Under the pieces are notes generated by a model. That model was not told the DNA's origin. It did not search any database and worked only from the letters and a program-made list of their open reading frames with translations. Source: Bacteroidales bacterium (lineage in GTDB: Bacteria; Bacteroidota; Bacteroidia; Bacteroidales; UBA12077). Taken from it: a stretch of DNA of 34,678 nucleotides. This document shows, piece after piece, positions 1 through 8,247 of the stretch (positions are counted from its first letter, which is position 1; each line of letters begins with the position of its first letter). Position numbers and translations under genes: made by a program. The DNA lies in NCBI GenBank assembly GCA_019038645.1, contig JAHOYT010000002.1, positions 1-34,678 on the forward strand. The letters are read 5' to 3'.

Positions 1-41
1 TAATAGTATATTTTTTTGATTTATTACACTTAAATATACTA

Positions 42-78
42 AATAACCTGCTAATATGCAAATACTTAGCAGGTTATT
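42..78. terminator. perfect 13-bp hairpin, terminator-like
   Basis: The arms at 42-54 and 66-78 are perfectly complementary (AATAACCTGCTAA and its reverse complement) around an 11-nt loop. No strong T-run follows on either strand. It may end a gene lying left of the window or be an intergenic repeat; it is too far from rsmI (stop at 249, minus strand) to be assigned to it with confidence. Confidence 0.4.
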
Positions 79-90
79 CTCTTAACTTAT

Positions 91-210
91 TGACATTGGT
101 CTGCTGACAGGCAGGAAAGGGAATCTCGTACTTAATCTGATACAATGTTTATTAGATTTTCAATCAAGTTAGAGATGACAAAAAAGGACTTTTGAGACAG
201 CCTCTTTTAT
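91..210. repeat. dispersed intergenic repeat remnant
   Basis: This non-coding stretch contains TCTGCTGACAGGCAGG (100-115). The same 16-mer with one change occurs again at 17492-17507. It ends in GGACTTTTGAGACAGCCTC (186-204), which resembles ends of degenerate mobile or dispersed repeats I know from Bacteroidota intergenic regions. The two copies of the 16-mer are seen directly; membership of the whole stretch in a repeat family is inference. No open reading frame of note lies here. Confidence 0.4.
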
Positions 211-248
211 TTAAGTGTATTTAGCAGTCTAATAACAAAGGGCAACAA

Positions 249-950
249 TTAATCCTCACTTTTTGCAGATTTTGCGAAACTTGATAATCCCTCAACGATA
301 ATTACTATTTCTCCTTTTAAAGTTGATTTAGTATAATATTCGATTAATTCTTTTAAAGTACCACGAATATTCTCTTCATGAATTTTAGTTAATTCACGGG
401 AAACAGATGCTTTTCTATCATCACCAAAGGTTTCTGCAAATTGTGCCAGCGTTTTCAAAAGCCTGTATGGCGATTCATAAAAAACCATGGTTTTTTGTTC
501 TTCAGCAAGTTCCATAAGCCTTTTCTGACGTCCTTTTTTTTGAGGTAAAAATCCTTCAAATGAAAAACGATCGTTAGGTAAACCTGAATTTACAAGTGCA
601 GGAACAAAAGCAGTGGCTCCTGGTAAACATTCAACTTCAATTTCTTTTTCAATGCAGGCTCTGGCAAGTAAAAATCCTGGATCTGAAATTCCAGGTGTTC
701 CAGCATCTGAGACCATTGCAAAGGTTTCACCTAATAATATCCGATCAATAATTCCAGGTATTGCTTTGTGCTCATTAAATTTATGATGAGCAAAAACAGT
801 TTTTTCAATGGAATAGTGTTTTAATAAAATACTGGTTTTACGTGTGTCTTCTGCAAGAATAATATCAACTTCTTTTAATATGCGTATTGCTCTTAAAGTA
901 ATATCCTCAAGATTTCCAATAGGGGTGGGAACTAAATAAAGTTTACTCAT
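249..950 (-). CDS. rsmI: 16S rRNA (cytidine(1402)-2'-O)-methyltransferase RsmI
   Basis: It 2'-O-methylates C1402 of 16S rRNA in the decoding centre, using S-adenosylmethionine. The 233 residues show the tetrapyrrole-methylase fold signatures: PTPIGNLEDIT (8-18), AEDTRKT (33-39), SDAGTPGISDPG (81-92), the LPGATA loop near 109-114, FEGFLP (131-136) and FYESPYRL (157-164). It is shorter than the roughly 285-residue E. coli enzyme because it lacks the C-terminal extension, as is usual in Bacteroidota. It is the second gene of a minus-strand pair, 108 nt after the hypothetical gene at 1059-1787. The ATG start puts the first motif at the usual distance from the N-terminus. Family assignment is very secure. 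Confidence 0.96.
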   Translation of the reverse strand: MSKLYLVPTPIGNLEDITLRAIRILKEVDIILAEDTRKTSILLKHYSIEKTVFAHHKFNEHKAIPGIIDRILLGETFAMVSDAGTPGISDPGFLLARACIEKEIEVECLPGATAFVPALVNSGLPNDRFSFEGFLPQKKGRQKRLMELAEEQKTMVFYESPYRLLKTLAQFAETFGDDRKASVSRELTKIHEENIRGTLKELIEYYTKSTLKGEIVIIVEGLSSFAKSAKSED

Positions 951-1058
951 TTTTACATGTTTGTATTGCTATTGAAAGAAAACGCTGGTCTTTGTATATT
1001 CTCAATTAAATCAATTTAAGTATTTACCAGGTATTCAGTAATAATATCTACGTACTAA

Positions 1059-1787
1059 TTAAGAATATTTTCTTTTTACTAATTCTTTTAATCGTTCAAA
1101 ATTTGAATCCTCAGAATCCCAGTCAAAATTTTCACCAAGAAATTCTAAAGCATTTTCAAAAGTGTCGAAATTATTTAAAACCTGAATAGTTTCATGATAA
1201 TGCTCCTTGTCATTTTCAAATAACTCCTTTATAAAAATAAATTTGTCGTTTATTCCAATCGCAGAATTAATATCTTTTATTGGCTTTGATTGCATTTTGG
1301 CAGAAACGTCTTTCTTAATATTTTTCCTGGAAATATTATCATGCACAAACTTTCTGGAATGAAATTTATCAGCAATAATTTCAGCATTATTACCATTTTC
1401 TATTATTTCTACAGATTCATCTTTAGCTTCTTCTTCAACTGGAATATCTCCGCCTGGTTTTTCAATTACAAGCTCAGGTTCCGGAACAGTATTTTCTTCT
1501 GCTTCAGGCTCAGCGATTTCAGGTTTTATAATTATTTCTGTAACTTTTTTTACATTGTCATATTTAGCCTGTTCAGGTTTTGTTAATAATTCTTTAGCCT
1601 GATCCTGAGTAGTATGTGATGTCTTTGTATTAATGTTTAATAATAAATCATAAAGATTTCTTACTTTTGAAAGAGCAAGATCAATATCTATCTGATGCAG
1701 TTCGTCAGGGTTTTCAAATTTACCCGAGATAGTATAAATATCTTGTATATTTTTTAGGATGGTTTTAACCAGTTCGTGTTTATTCAT
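1059..1787 (-). CDS. hypothetical protein with acidic Pro/Glu-rich linker
   Basis: I do not recognise a named family. The 242 residues fall into three parts: a helical N-terminus (about 1-60, ending near LYDLLLNIN), a low-complexity linker rich in Glu, Pro and Ile/Val (about 85-130), and a basic then helical C-terminal domain (about 140-242) containing ALEFLGENFDW. No signal peptide, membrane segment or catalytic motif is visible, so a cytoplasmic protein is likely. It lies upstream of rsmI in the same direction and is divergent from tdk, with 59 nt between the two starts. Proteins of this shape occur near housekeeping genes in Bacteroidota; a role cannot be inferred. A TATTTTTG -7-like box on the minus strand (1811-1818) is a possible promoter. 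Confidence 0.75.
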   Translation of the reverse strand: MNKHELVKTILKNIQDIYTISGKFENPDELHQIDIDLALSKVRNLYDLLLNINTKTSHTTQDQAKELLTKPEQAKYDNVKKVTEIIIKPEIAEPEAEENTVPEPELVIEKPGGDIPVEEEAKDESVEIIENGNNAEIIADKFHSRKFVHDNISRKNIKKDVSAKMQSKPIKDINSAIGINDKFIFIKELFENDKEHYHETIQVLNNFDTFENALEFLGENFDWDSEDSNFERLKELVKRKYS

Positions 1788-1846
1788 AGGGCAATGGTTA
1801 TTATATTATGCAAAAATAACGATAATAGTTTAGAATTTAGTATAAG

Positions 1847-2434
1847 ATGTATTTCGAAGGTACAAATAAAAAAAGCAAAAACAGAGGCTGGGTTGAAGTT
1901 ATATGTGGATCGATGTTTTCTGGTAAAACGGAGGAATTAATCAGGAGATTAAGAAGGGCCGAATACGCAAAATTGAAAGTTGAAATCTTTAAACCTTTAA
2001 TTGATGTAAGATATTCCGAAGAAGAAGTAGTCTCTCACGATGAGAATACAATTCGCTCTACACCGGTAGAGTCTTCAGGTAATATATTGCTGCTTGCCGG
2101 AAATGTGGATGTTATAGGAATTGATGAGGCTCAGTTTTTCGACAAAAATCTTGTTGATGTTTGCAATAAATTGGCAAATAGTGGGATTCGTGTTATCGTG
2201 GCTGGTCTCGATATGGATTATCTCGGAAAACCTTTTGGACCAATTCCTGCTTTAATGGCTGAAGCTGAATATGTAACGAAAGTACATGCAATTTGTATGC
2301 ATTGTGGAAATTTGGCTCAGTACTCACATCGTATAGCTGAAAGCGATAAACTTGTACTTCTTGGAGAGACTAACGAATACGAACCTCTTTGCAGAGTTTG
2401 TTTTAATAAAGTTATGAACGAAAAAAATTCATGA
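1847..2434 (+). CDS. tdk: thymidine kinase
   Basis: It phosphorylates thymidine with ATP in the pyrimidine salvage pathway. This is a type II (zinc-containing) thymidine kinase of 195 residues, the normal length. The P-loop is GSMFSGKT (21-28), the Mg/catalytic box is DEAQFF (93-98, catalytic Glu94), and the zinc ribbon is formed by Cys150, Cys153, Cys182 and Cys185. The lasso region between the zinc cysteines contains YSHR, as expected. The stop codon overlaps the start of murF-alr by four bases (ATGA), so the two are probably cotranscribed and translationally coupled. The start at 1847 leaves about 18 residues before the core, common in this phylum. Confidence 0.96.
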   Translation: MYFEGTNKKSKNRGWVEVICGSMFSGKTEELIRRLRRAEYAKLKVEIFKPLIDVRYSEEEVVSHDENTIRSTPVESSGNILLLAGNVDVIGIDEAQFFDKNLVDVCNKLANSGIRVIVAGLDMDYLGKPFGPIPALMAEAEYVTKVHAICMHCGNLAQYSHRIAESDKLVLLGETNEYEPLCRVCFNKVMNEKNS

Positions 2435-4893
2435 TATATACAATTTCAAAAATATCAAATATTATAGATGCCTGGTTAATTGGTGAAGATAATAGCGAAA
2501 TTGAAAACTTATTAATTGATAGCCGGAATATAGTATCGTCCGTTAAATCATTATTTTTTGCAATTAAAGGAGAGCGGCACGATGGCCATAAATTCATTAG
2601 CGAACTTTATGAAAAGGGAGTAAGGAATTTCGTTGTGGAATCATTACCACAGAATCATTTAAGTTACTCTGAAGCAAATTTTCTGGAAGTTAAAAATACA
2701 CTGAATGCATTGCAAAAGATTTCCGCTTATCATAGAAAAAACTTTTCTTATCCTGTTATAGGAGTTACCGGAAGTAACGGAAAAACTATTGTGAAAGAAT
2801 GGTTATTTCATGTATTGCAGGGTAAAAATCAAATAGTAAGAAGCCCTAAAAGTTATAATTCACAGGTTGGTGTTCCGTTGTCGGTTTGGTTAATGAATGA
2901 ATCTTATAATCTGGCAATTATTGAGGCAGGAATTTCTCTTCCTGGCGAAATGGAAAAGCTGGCAGATATAGTACAACCAAATATTGGATTAATAACTAAT
3001 ATTGGTGATCCGCATCAGGAAAACTTTACAGATTATCATAAAAAGGCTGAGGAAAAACTAAAATTATTTAAAAATTCTGATATTATTATTTATTCAGCTG
3101 ATCATAAAATCATTGATCAGATAATTAGAAGTGATAAAAATTTATCAAAGAAAAAACTATTTAGCTGGTCGGAAGAATCTAATGCTGATCTAAGAATTAT
3201 TTCCAAAACAATCATCAACAACAAAACTAAGATAGAATTCAGGTTTAATAATTATAACAGTGAAATAACTATCCCTTTTATTGATAACGCATCGATTGAA
3301 GATGCTATTCATGTTATGGCTGCATTATGTGCAATGGAGTTAAATCCGGGCGAGTTCAGGTATAAATTTGAATCATTACCACCTGTTGCCATGCGTATGG
3401 AGCTAAAAAAAGGAATTAATAATTGCACTATTATTAATGATAGCTACAACTCAGATCTTAATTCATTTGCAATAGCCTTAAACTATCTCAGCCAGCAAAA
3501 TCAACACGATAAAAAAACAGTAATTTTATCAGACATTCTGCAAACGGGAAAAGATGGCAACGAATTGTACGAAGAAGTTGCTTCGCTTATTAGCAAATTT
3601 CAAATTGACCAGATAATTGGAATAGGAGAATCTATTTCGGCACATTCAGGCCATTTTAATATTGAAAAGTACTTTTATAAAACAACTGAAGCATTTCTTA
3701 AAGATTCAGTAAAAAAGAGATTCAACGATGAAGCAATCTTACTAAAAGGATCAAGAAATTTTCGTTTTGAAAAGATATCTGCATTTTTTGAAGAAAAGGC
3801 ACACAGCACAATATTGGAAATTAACCTGGGTGCAATTGTGCAAAATTTGAATTATTTTAAATCAAAGCTCAGACCAGAAACTAAAATAATGGCTATGGTT
3901 AAAGCTTTATCCTATGGCAGCGGTACTTATGAAATAGCCAGTGTTTTGCAGTATCAACGTGCAGATTATCTGGGTGTAGCTTTTGCTGATGAAGGAGTTG
4001 CATTACGTCATGCAGGAATAGTAATTCCTGTAATAGTAATGAATCCCGGACAAAGTAGTTTTGAATTAATGCTTGAGCATAATCTTGAACCTGAGATTTA
4101 TAATTTTAATATTCTGAATCAGTTTAAATCGGCGGTTAAAAAGGCCAATATAAATAACTATCCTATTCATATTAAACTCGATACGGGCATGAACCGTTTA
4201 GGATTTGTAAAAAGTGAGATTGGGAAACTGATAAAGGAATTAAATAATTCAGATACGGTGAAGGTTGCTTCTGTATTTTCGCATCTTGCGGCCAGCGATG
4301 AAGATGTTCACGATCAGTACACTTTTGATCAGGTGTCTTTATTTAGTGAACTAAGTGACAGCATAGCTCAGAAAATAGGATATCCCGTAATCAGACATAT
4401 TTCAAATTCAGCAGGTATTGAGCGTTTCCCCGATGCGCAATTTGATATGGTACGTCTTGGAATAGGCTTATACGGAGTTTCTGCAACAAATCAGAATAAA
4501 CTCGCAACTGTTAGTACTTTGAAAAGTACAGTTATTCAGGTAAAACAAGTTCCAAAAGATGAAACTATCGGGTACAATCGTATGGGCAAGGCGCAGAAAG
4601 ATATGACAATCGCTATTGTTCCGGTGGGTTATGCGGATGGTTTGAATCGAAAACTAAGCAATGGAAAAGGAAAACTATTTATAAACGGGTTTTTTGTGCC
4701 GGTTGTTGGTAACGTTTGTATGGATATGTGTATGGTTGATATTACTGATTGTAATATACATGAGGGAGATGAAGTAATTATTTTTGGAAAAGAACAACCT
4801 GTCACTGTACTGGCAAATTTACTGGATACAATACCTTACGAAATATTTACAAGTGTTTCTTCACGGGTTAAACGAGTGTACTTTCAGGAGTAA
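2431..4893 (+). CDS. murF-alr: bifunctional MurF / alanine racemase
   Basis: This fusion couples two steps of peptidoglycan precursor synthesis. The N-terminal half (about 1-455) is UDP-MurNAc-tripeptide:D-Ala-D-Ala ligase, with P-loop GVTGSNGKT (111-119), the [11 protein letters not shown] substrate region (141-151) and the NDSYNS motif near residue 335. The C-terminal half (about 458-820) is a PLP-dependent alanine racemase, with the PLP lysine in [10 protein letters not shown] (Lys491), the second catalytic base Tyr715 in IGYNRMGK, and a C-terminal beta domain containing VGYADGLNR. Both halves are full length with active-site residues present. The fusion is typical of Bacteroidota and supplies D-Ala to the ligase made on the same chain. 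The ATG overlaps the tdk stop. Confidence 0.95.
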   Translation: MIYTISKISNIIDAWLIGEDNSEIENLLIDSRNIVSSVKSLFFAIKGERHDGHKFISELYEKGVRNFVVESLPQNHLSYSEANFLEVKNTLNALQKISAYHRKNFSYPVIGVTGSNGKTIVKEWLFHVLQGKNQIVRSPKSYNSQVGVPLSVWLMNESYNLAIIEAGISLPGEMEKLADIVQPNIGLITNIGDPHQENFTDYHKKAEEKLKLFKNSDIIIYSADHKIIDQIIRSDKNLSKKKLFSWSEESNADLRIISKTIINNKTKIEFRFNNYNSEITIPFIDNASIEDAIHVMAALCAMELNPGEFRYKFESLPPVAMRMELKKGINNCTIINDSYNSDLNSFAIALNYLSQQNQHDKKTVILSDILQTGKDGNELYEEVASLISKFQIDQIIGIGESISAHSGHFNIEKYFYKTTEAFLKDSVKKRFNDEAILLKGSRNFRFEKISAFFEEKAHSTILEINLGAIVQNLNYFKSKLRPETKIMAMVKALSYGSGTYEIASVLQYQRADYLGVAFADEGVALRHAGIVIPVIVMNPGQSSFELMLEHNLEPEIYNFNILNQFKSAVKKANINNYPIHIKLDTGMNRLGFVKSEIGKLIKELNNSDTVKVASVFSHLAASDEDVHDQYTFDQVSLFSELSDSIAQKIGYPVIRHISNSAGIERFPDAQFDMVRLGIGLYGVSATNQNKLATVSTLKSTVIQVKQVPKDETIGYNRMGKAQKDMTIAIVPVGYADGLNRKLSNGKGKLFINGFFVPVVGNVCMDMCMVDITDCNIHEGDEVIIFGKEQPVTVLANLLDTIPYEIFTSVSSRVKRVYFQE

Positions 4894-4934
4894 GAAATAG
4901 ATATTGAGGGTGCTTTGCAATTTTATTTATTTTG

Positions 4935-4971
4935 TTAGATGCTTAGCACTTTTAAAGTGCTTAGCATCTAA
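4935..4971. repeat. REP-like palindrome upstream of Y1 transposase
   Basis: The arms 4935-4952 and 4954-4971 pair at 17 of 18 positions around a single base. Each arm carries GCTTAGC, itself a near-palindrome, so the one mismatch falls at its centre (T opposite T). The copy sits 19 nt before the start of the Y1 transposase gene. The same core occurs on the other side of the gene. Confidence 0.75.
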
Positions 4972-4990
4972 TAACTAACACTTTTATTTA

Positions 4991-5581
4991 ATGCATTTCG
5001 AAAAAGATAAAACATACCATATTTATAATCGAAGTAATCAAACAATATTTTATAACGAAAGAAATTATCTTTACTTTTTATCGAAAGTAAAAATTTTAAT
5101 TAAACCATTTGCAGAAATTATTGCATGGTGTTTAATGCCTAATCATTTTCACTTTTTAATTGTTGCAAACGAAAAAAGTTGCGAATTGATTAATGAAAAA
5201 CACAGATCTAATGTGCAATTGTTATCAAAAAATATTGGAACTGTATTAAGCTCATATACAAAAGCTATAAATAAAGATTTTAATCGAAGAGGAACCCTTT
5301 TTTCACATAATACTAAAGCTAAATGCCTTAATGATGAAGTGAATAACCACAATTATGCAATAACTTGTTTTCATTATATCTACCAAAATCCGTTGATATC
5401 AAAATTATGTAATAATTTAAATGACTGGAAATTTAGCTCTTATCCTGATTATGCAGGCTTACGAAATGGCACTCTGGTAAATAAAGAATTGGCCTTTGAA
5501 ATAATATATTATGATAAGGATAATTTTTCGGATCATAGTTATGCAATTATTGATGATAAAAAATTAAAAGGTATTTGGTAA
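4991..5581 (+). CDS. REP-associated Y1 tyrosine transposase-like protein (RAYT)
   Basis: This is a Y1 HUH-superfamily single-strand nuclease related to IS200/IS605 TnpA. The 196 residues show the TYHIYNRSN opening (8-16), the HUH motif in MPNHFHFLIV (His52, His54), and the catalytic tyrosine region HYIYQNPL (Tyr129/Tyr131) followed by the DWKFSSY motif (145-151). No TnpB-like gene or classic insertion-sequence ends are present. Instead the gene is flanked by short palindromes sharing the core GCTWAGC, the arrangement of RAYT genes that act on REP sequences. It appears intact and full length. The family call is secure; that it acts on the flanking palindromes is inference from their position and shared core. 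Confidence 0.9.
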   Translation: MHFEKDKTYHIYNRSNQTIFYNERNYLYFLSKVKILIKPFAEIIAWCLMPNHFHFLIVANEKSCELINEKHRSNVQLLSKNIGTVLSSYTKAINKDFNRRGTLFSHNTKAKCLNDEVNNHNYAITCFHYIYQNPLISKLCNNLNDWKFSSYPDYAGLRNGTLVNKELAFEIIYYDKDNFSDHSYAIIDDKKLKGIW

Positions 5582-5944
5582 GTTAGTTGCTAAGCATTTT
5601 ATAAATGCTAAGCAACGGTTCAGTACAGATGTCAGATGCTGAGCAATAGTTCACAGATGCTAAGCACCTTTTCTATTAACCATAGAGGCGCTAAGCATCT
5701 AGGAGTGATTTTTCCACAATTAACTAATTACAAGCTTATTTAGAAAGTTATTGTGTTGATAACTGCTTAATCGTCACATATACAGATGTTAATAGACTGT
5801 TTCATGTGAAGTGTTTGATTGATTTATTATCACTATGTCCATGTAAATACGCTAATCCTGCTGATACGGCTTTGATTACGGTAAAAAAATGTTTTATTTT
5901 GACGCTTTATTAAAAAAGAACAATAACAAGTTCCTGAATGATTT
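5582..5944. repeat. intergenic region with REP-like palindrome cluster
   Basis: This 363-nt gap has no gene. Its first 120 nt hold five copies of the GCTAAGC core: a hairpin with arms 5586-5599 and 5603-5616 (one A-A mismatch), a degenerate GCTGAGC at 5638-5644, and a larger inverted pair with arms 5655-5668 and 5687-5700 around an 18-nt loop. With the two upstream copies this makes seven cores around the transposase gene. The remainder (5701-5944) is AT-rich with no structure I can support, and must contain the promoter of the serine hydrolase gene. Confidence 0.7.
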
Positions 5945-7381
5945 ATGGATTATAAGTATTTGAAAATATATACATTTCTTTCTTTGTTTTTTGTTGTAGC
6001 TGTAATATCAGCTGGTATTCACTACAATTCACCGGGAGCAACGCGAAATAAAGAAGAAATAGTCACTAATTCTGCAAAAATAGAAATAGAGAAGATTTTT
6101 TATCAGGAAAAGGCAAATAAGATAGATTCTTTAATGCAGATAAGGGCAAAAAAGAACTACTTCAATGGAAATATACTTGTAGCATACAAAGGTCAATGCA
6201 TTTATAATCAGTCGTTTGGTTATAGTGATTTATTGAGAAGAAAAGAACTGGAAAATGATGATATTTTTCAGCTGGCTTCGGTAAGCAAACAGTTTACAGC
6301 AATGGCCGTAATGATTCTGAAAGAAAGGAATTTACTTAACTATGATGATTCTGTTACCAAATTTATTCCTGAGTTTCCATATCCACGGATTACTGTAAGA
6401 ATGCTTTTAAACCACACTTCGGGTTTGCCAAATTATTACTGGTTAGTAGAACATCACTGGCATGGCAAGAAACCGCCACATAATGAGGAAATTATTAAAT
6501 TGCTGGCTGAGCATAAACTAAATCTATACTACACACCTGGTAGAAGATGGGATTACTCGAATACTGGTTATGTGATTTTAGCTTCGCTTGTTGAGCGAAT
6601 TTCAGATCAAAAGTTCGCAGACTTTATGCATAAAAATGTATTTGAACCATTAAAAATGGACAATTCGTTTGTATACAGCAGTTCATTTAGTAATTCAAAA
6701 AAAGACAGATTAAGCGGTTATTATTATCGGGGACGCAGATACAGAATAATTCCGGAAACGGTAAACGACGGAGCGGTTGGAGATAAGGGTGTTTATTCAA
6801 CTACCAGTGATCTTTTTAAATGGGATCAGGCTCTTTACAATAATGTGCTTGTTTCACAGGAAACACTCAGTGAGGCTATTTCCACTTTTAAACTTCGAAA
6901 TAAATATGAAATTCCATATGGCTTTGGATTCAGAATAAGAACAAGGAATGATAAAAAAATAGCTTATCACCACGGGAAATGGAATGGCTTCAGAACAAGT
7001 TTGCTACGATATGTGGAAGATACTAATACAGTAATAGTATTAAATCACACTTCAACTTCACTCAATAATGCGATTATAAGGGATATTCAGCAGGTTCTGG
7101 ATGATTCCATAAAATTTGATATGACACATGAAGTTGTTTCATCTATTCTGGATGAAGGACTGGAAAGTGCTGTGGAATTATATTTTGAACACACATCCGA
7201 TAATAATATTAAACTTGACACATCCAAAATTTCAAAAATCACTCAGATATTATATGATACTAATAATCCGGTTACTGCAGAAAAGTTGATTTTATTTAAA
7301 AATATGTATGCGAGGGGAGAGCTGGACACCAATTTTATGAATGACAGAAACTTTCTGGAAGCTTTATCAATAAAAAAATAG
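5945..7381 (+). CDS. serine hydrolase of the beta-lactamase / PBP4* family
   Basis: This is a class C beta-lactamase-fold serine hydrolase, a family covering D,D-peptidases, esterases and other hydrolases. The 478 residues begin with one hydrophobic segment (about 8-26) with no clear cleavage site, suggesting a membrane anchor with the enzyme in the periplasm. The catalytic boxes are SVSK (Ser112 nucleophile, Lys115), Y204-S-N206, and HHG (342-344) in the KTG position. The NHTSGLPNY motif (156-164) is typical of the family. The last 90 residues or so lie outside the catalytic domain and are unassigned. It stands alone, convergent with the Crp/Fnr gene. The substrate cannot be told from sequence; loss of a true KTG makes classical beta-lactamase activity unlikely. 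Confidence 0.87.
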   Translation: MDYKYLKIYTFLSLFFVVAVISAGIHYNSPGATRNKEEIVTNSAKIEIEKIFYQEKANKIDSLMQIRAKKNYFNGNILVAYKGQCIYNQSFGYSDLLRRKELENDDIFQLASVSKQFTAMAVMILKERNLLNYDDSVTKFIPEFPYPRITVRMLLNHTSGLPNYYWLVEHHWHGKKPPHNEEIIKLLAEHKLNLYYTPGRRWDYSNTGYVILASLVERISDQKFADFMHKNVFEPLKMDNSFVYSSSFSNSKKDRLSGYYYRGRRYRIIPETVNDGAVGDKGVYSTTSDLFKWDQALYNNVLVSQETLSEAISTFKLRNKYEIPYGFGFRIRTRNDKKIAYHHGKWNGFRTSLLRYVEDTNTVIVLNHTSTSLNNAIIRDIQQVLDDSIKFDMTHEVVSSILDEGLESAVELYFEHTSDNNIKLDTSKISKITQILYDTNNPVTAEKLILFKNMYARGELDTNFMNDRNFLEALSIKK

Positions 7382-7402
7382 AAATCTAATCAGGCATTTA
7401 AT

Positions 7403-8095
7403 CTAGCCTAATTCGCTGATTCTTTCCAGCCCTTTCAAATCAAGAATTTTAATTTTTCTTCCGTCAAGAGCAATGATTTTTTCACTGGCAAATGTTGAAA
7501 GAGTTCTGATTGCATTTGAGGTAGTCATATTTGAGAGATTGGCAATATCTTCACGCGACAGATATACTTTAATTGTTGCTATGTCTTCTTCAATACCATA
7601 GGTATCTTTGAGGAAAAGAAGAGATTCTGCTAAACGGCCTCTTATATGTTTCTGTGTAAGAGTAACAGTTCTGTTATTTGAAAATCCAAGCTCAGATGCC
7701 AGGGAGCGAATTATACTAAATGATAAATCTGAATTTGTGCTTAAGAGTTTATATAAAGTTTCTTTTTCAATTGTACAAATTACACTGTCTTCAATAGCCT
7801 CTGCCGAAGCAAGATAATTTTGTTCTGCGAATAACGCTCTGTAACCGATAAAACCAACAGGTTTTGCCATTCTTACAATTTGTTCACGACCACCAACACC
7901 TTCCTTAAAAATTTTCACTTTACCTTTCGAAAGACATATTAGCCCGCTGGGTTTATCACCTTCTTTATAAATAATGTCATTTTTTTTGTAATAAGTACAG
8001 GTACTGTTTCTTTTTAGTAATTCCTTTTCATCCTGATTAAGAACACTAAAAACGGACATTTGGTTATCGATAATATTATGGCATTCAACGTTCAT
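7403..8095 (-). CDS. Crp/Fnr family transcriptional regulator
   Basis: The 230 residues combine an N-terminal cyclic-nucleotide-binding-type beta-roll (about 15-115, with GDKPSGLICLSKGKVKIF) and a C-terminal Crp-type winged helix (about 148-222, recognition region LSREDIANLSNMTTSNAIRT). The cysteines (5, 33, 54, 107) do not form an FNR-type [4Fe-4S] cluster motif, and the phosphate-binding cassette typical of cAMP binding is not evident, so the effector is unknown. It is transcribed on its own, 152 nt downstream of nadE, and a TACATTTG -7-like box plus an inverted repeat lie in front of it. Regulators of this group often control oxygen, redox or nitrosative responses in Bacteroidota. Confidence 0.9.
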   Translation of the reverse strand: MNVECHNIIDNQMSVFSVLNQDEKELLKRNSTCTYYKKNDIIYKEGDKPSGLICLSKGKVKIFKEGVGGREQIVRMAKPVGFIGYRALFAEQNYLASAEAIEDSVICTIEKETLYKLLSTNSDLSFSIIRSLASELGFSNNRTVTLTQKHIRGRLAESLLFLKDTYGIEEDIATIKVYLSREDIANLSNMTTSNAIRTLSTFASEKIIALDGRKIKILDLKGLERISELG

Positions 8096-8115
8096 TGATC
8101 TATTTTTTATAAAAT

Positions 8116-8139
8116 TATGTTAAAAAACATACAAATGTA
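8116..8139 (-). promoter_or_regulatory. candidate promoter and operator of the Crp/Fnr gene
   Basis: On the minus strand TACATTTG (8132-8139) fits the Bacteroidota -7 consensus TAnnTTTG. Immediately downstream lies TATGTT-AAAA-AACATA (8116-8131), a perfect 6-bp inverted repeat where transcription would start, a position suited to autorepression. No well-spaced -33 TTTG is seen, and AT-rich DNA gives chance matches. Confidence 0.35.
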
Positions 8140-8247
8140 TCATTTTAGTCTAAAACTATAAAATATTTTTCTGAAAATCGGACTTTACTTTTATTATCTG
8201 ATTAAAATATACGAGGAAGGTTTAAACAAGAATCCAATTGTAAAATA

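Noticed and set aside
1290-1586. 98-codon plus-strand open frame rich in Phe and Tyr
   Set aside because: It is antisense to the acidic, Glu/Lys-rich hypothetical gene; its composition is the expected mirror of that gene, with no homology or context.
4991-5581. Full IS200/IS605 insertion sequence
   Set aside because: No TnpB and no typical left/right end structures; the palindromes and protein fit a REP-associated, domesticated type better.
5945-7381. True class C beta-lactamase conferring resistance
   Set aside because: The KTG box is replaced by HHG and the protein is anchored with an extra C-terminal region; the generic serine-hydrolase call is safer.
7388-7413. Imperfect inverted repeat AATCAGGC/GCCTAATT as a terminator
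   Set aside because: Short stem with a mismatch, no T-run, and it overlaps the Crp/Fnr stop codon region.
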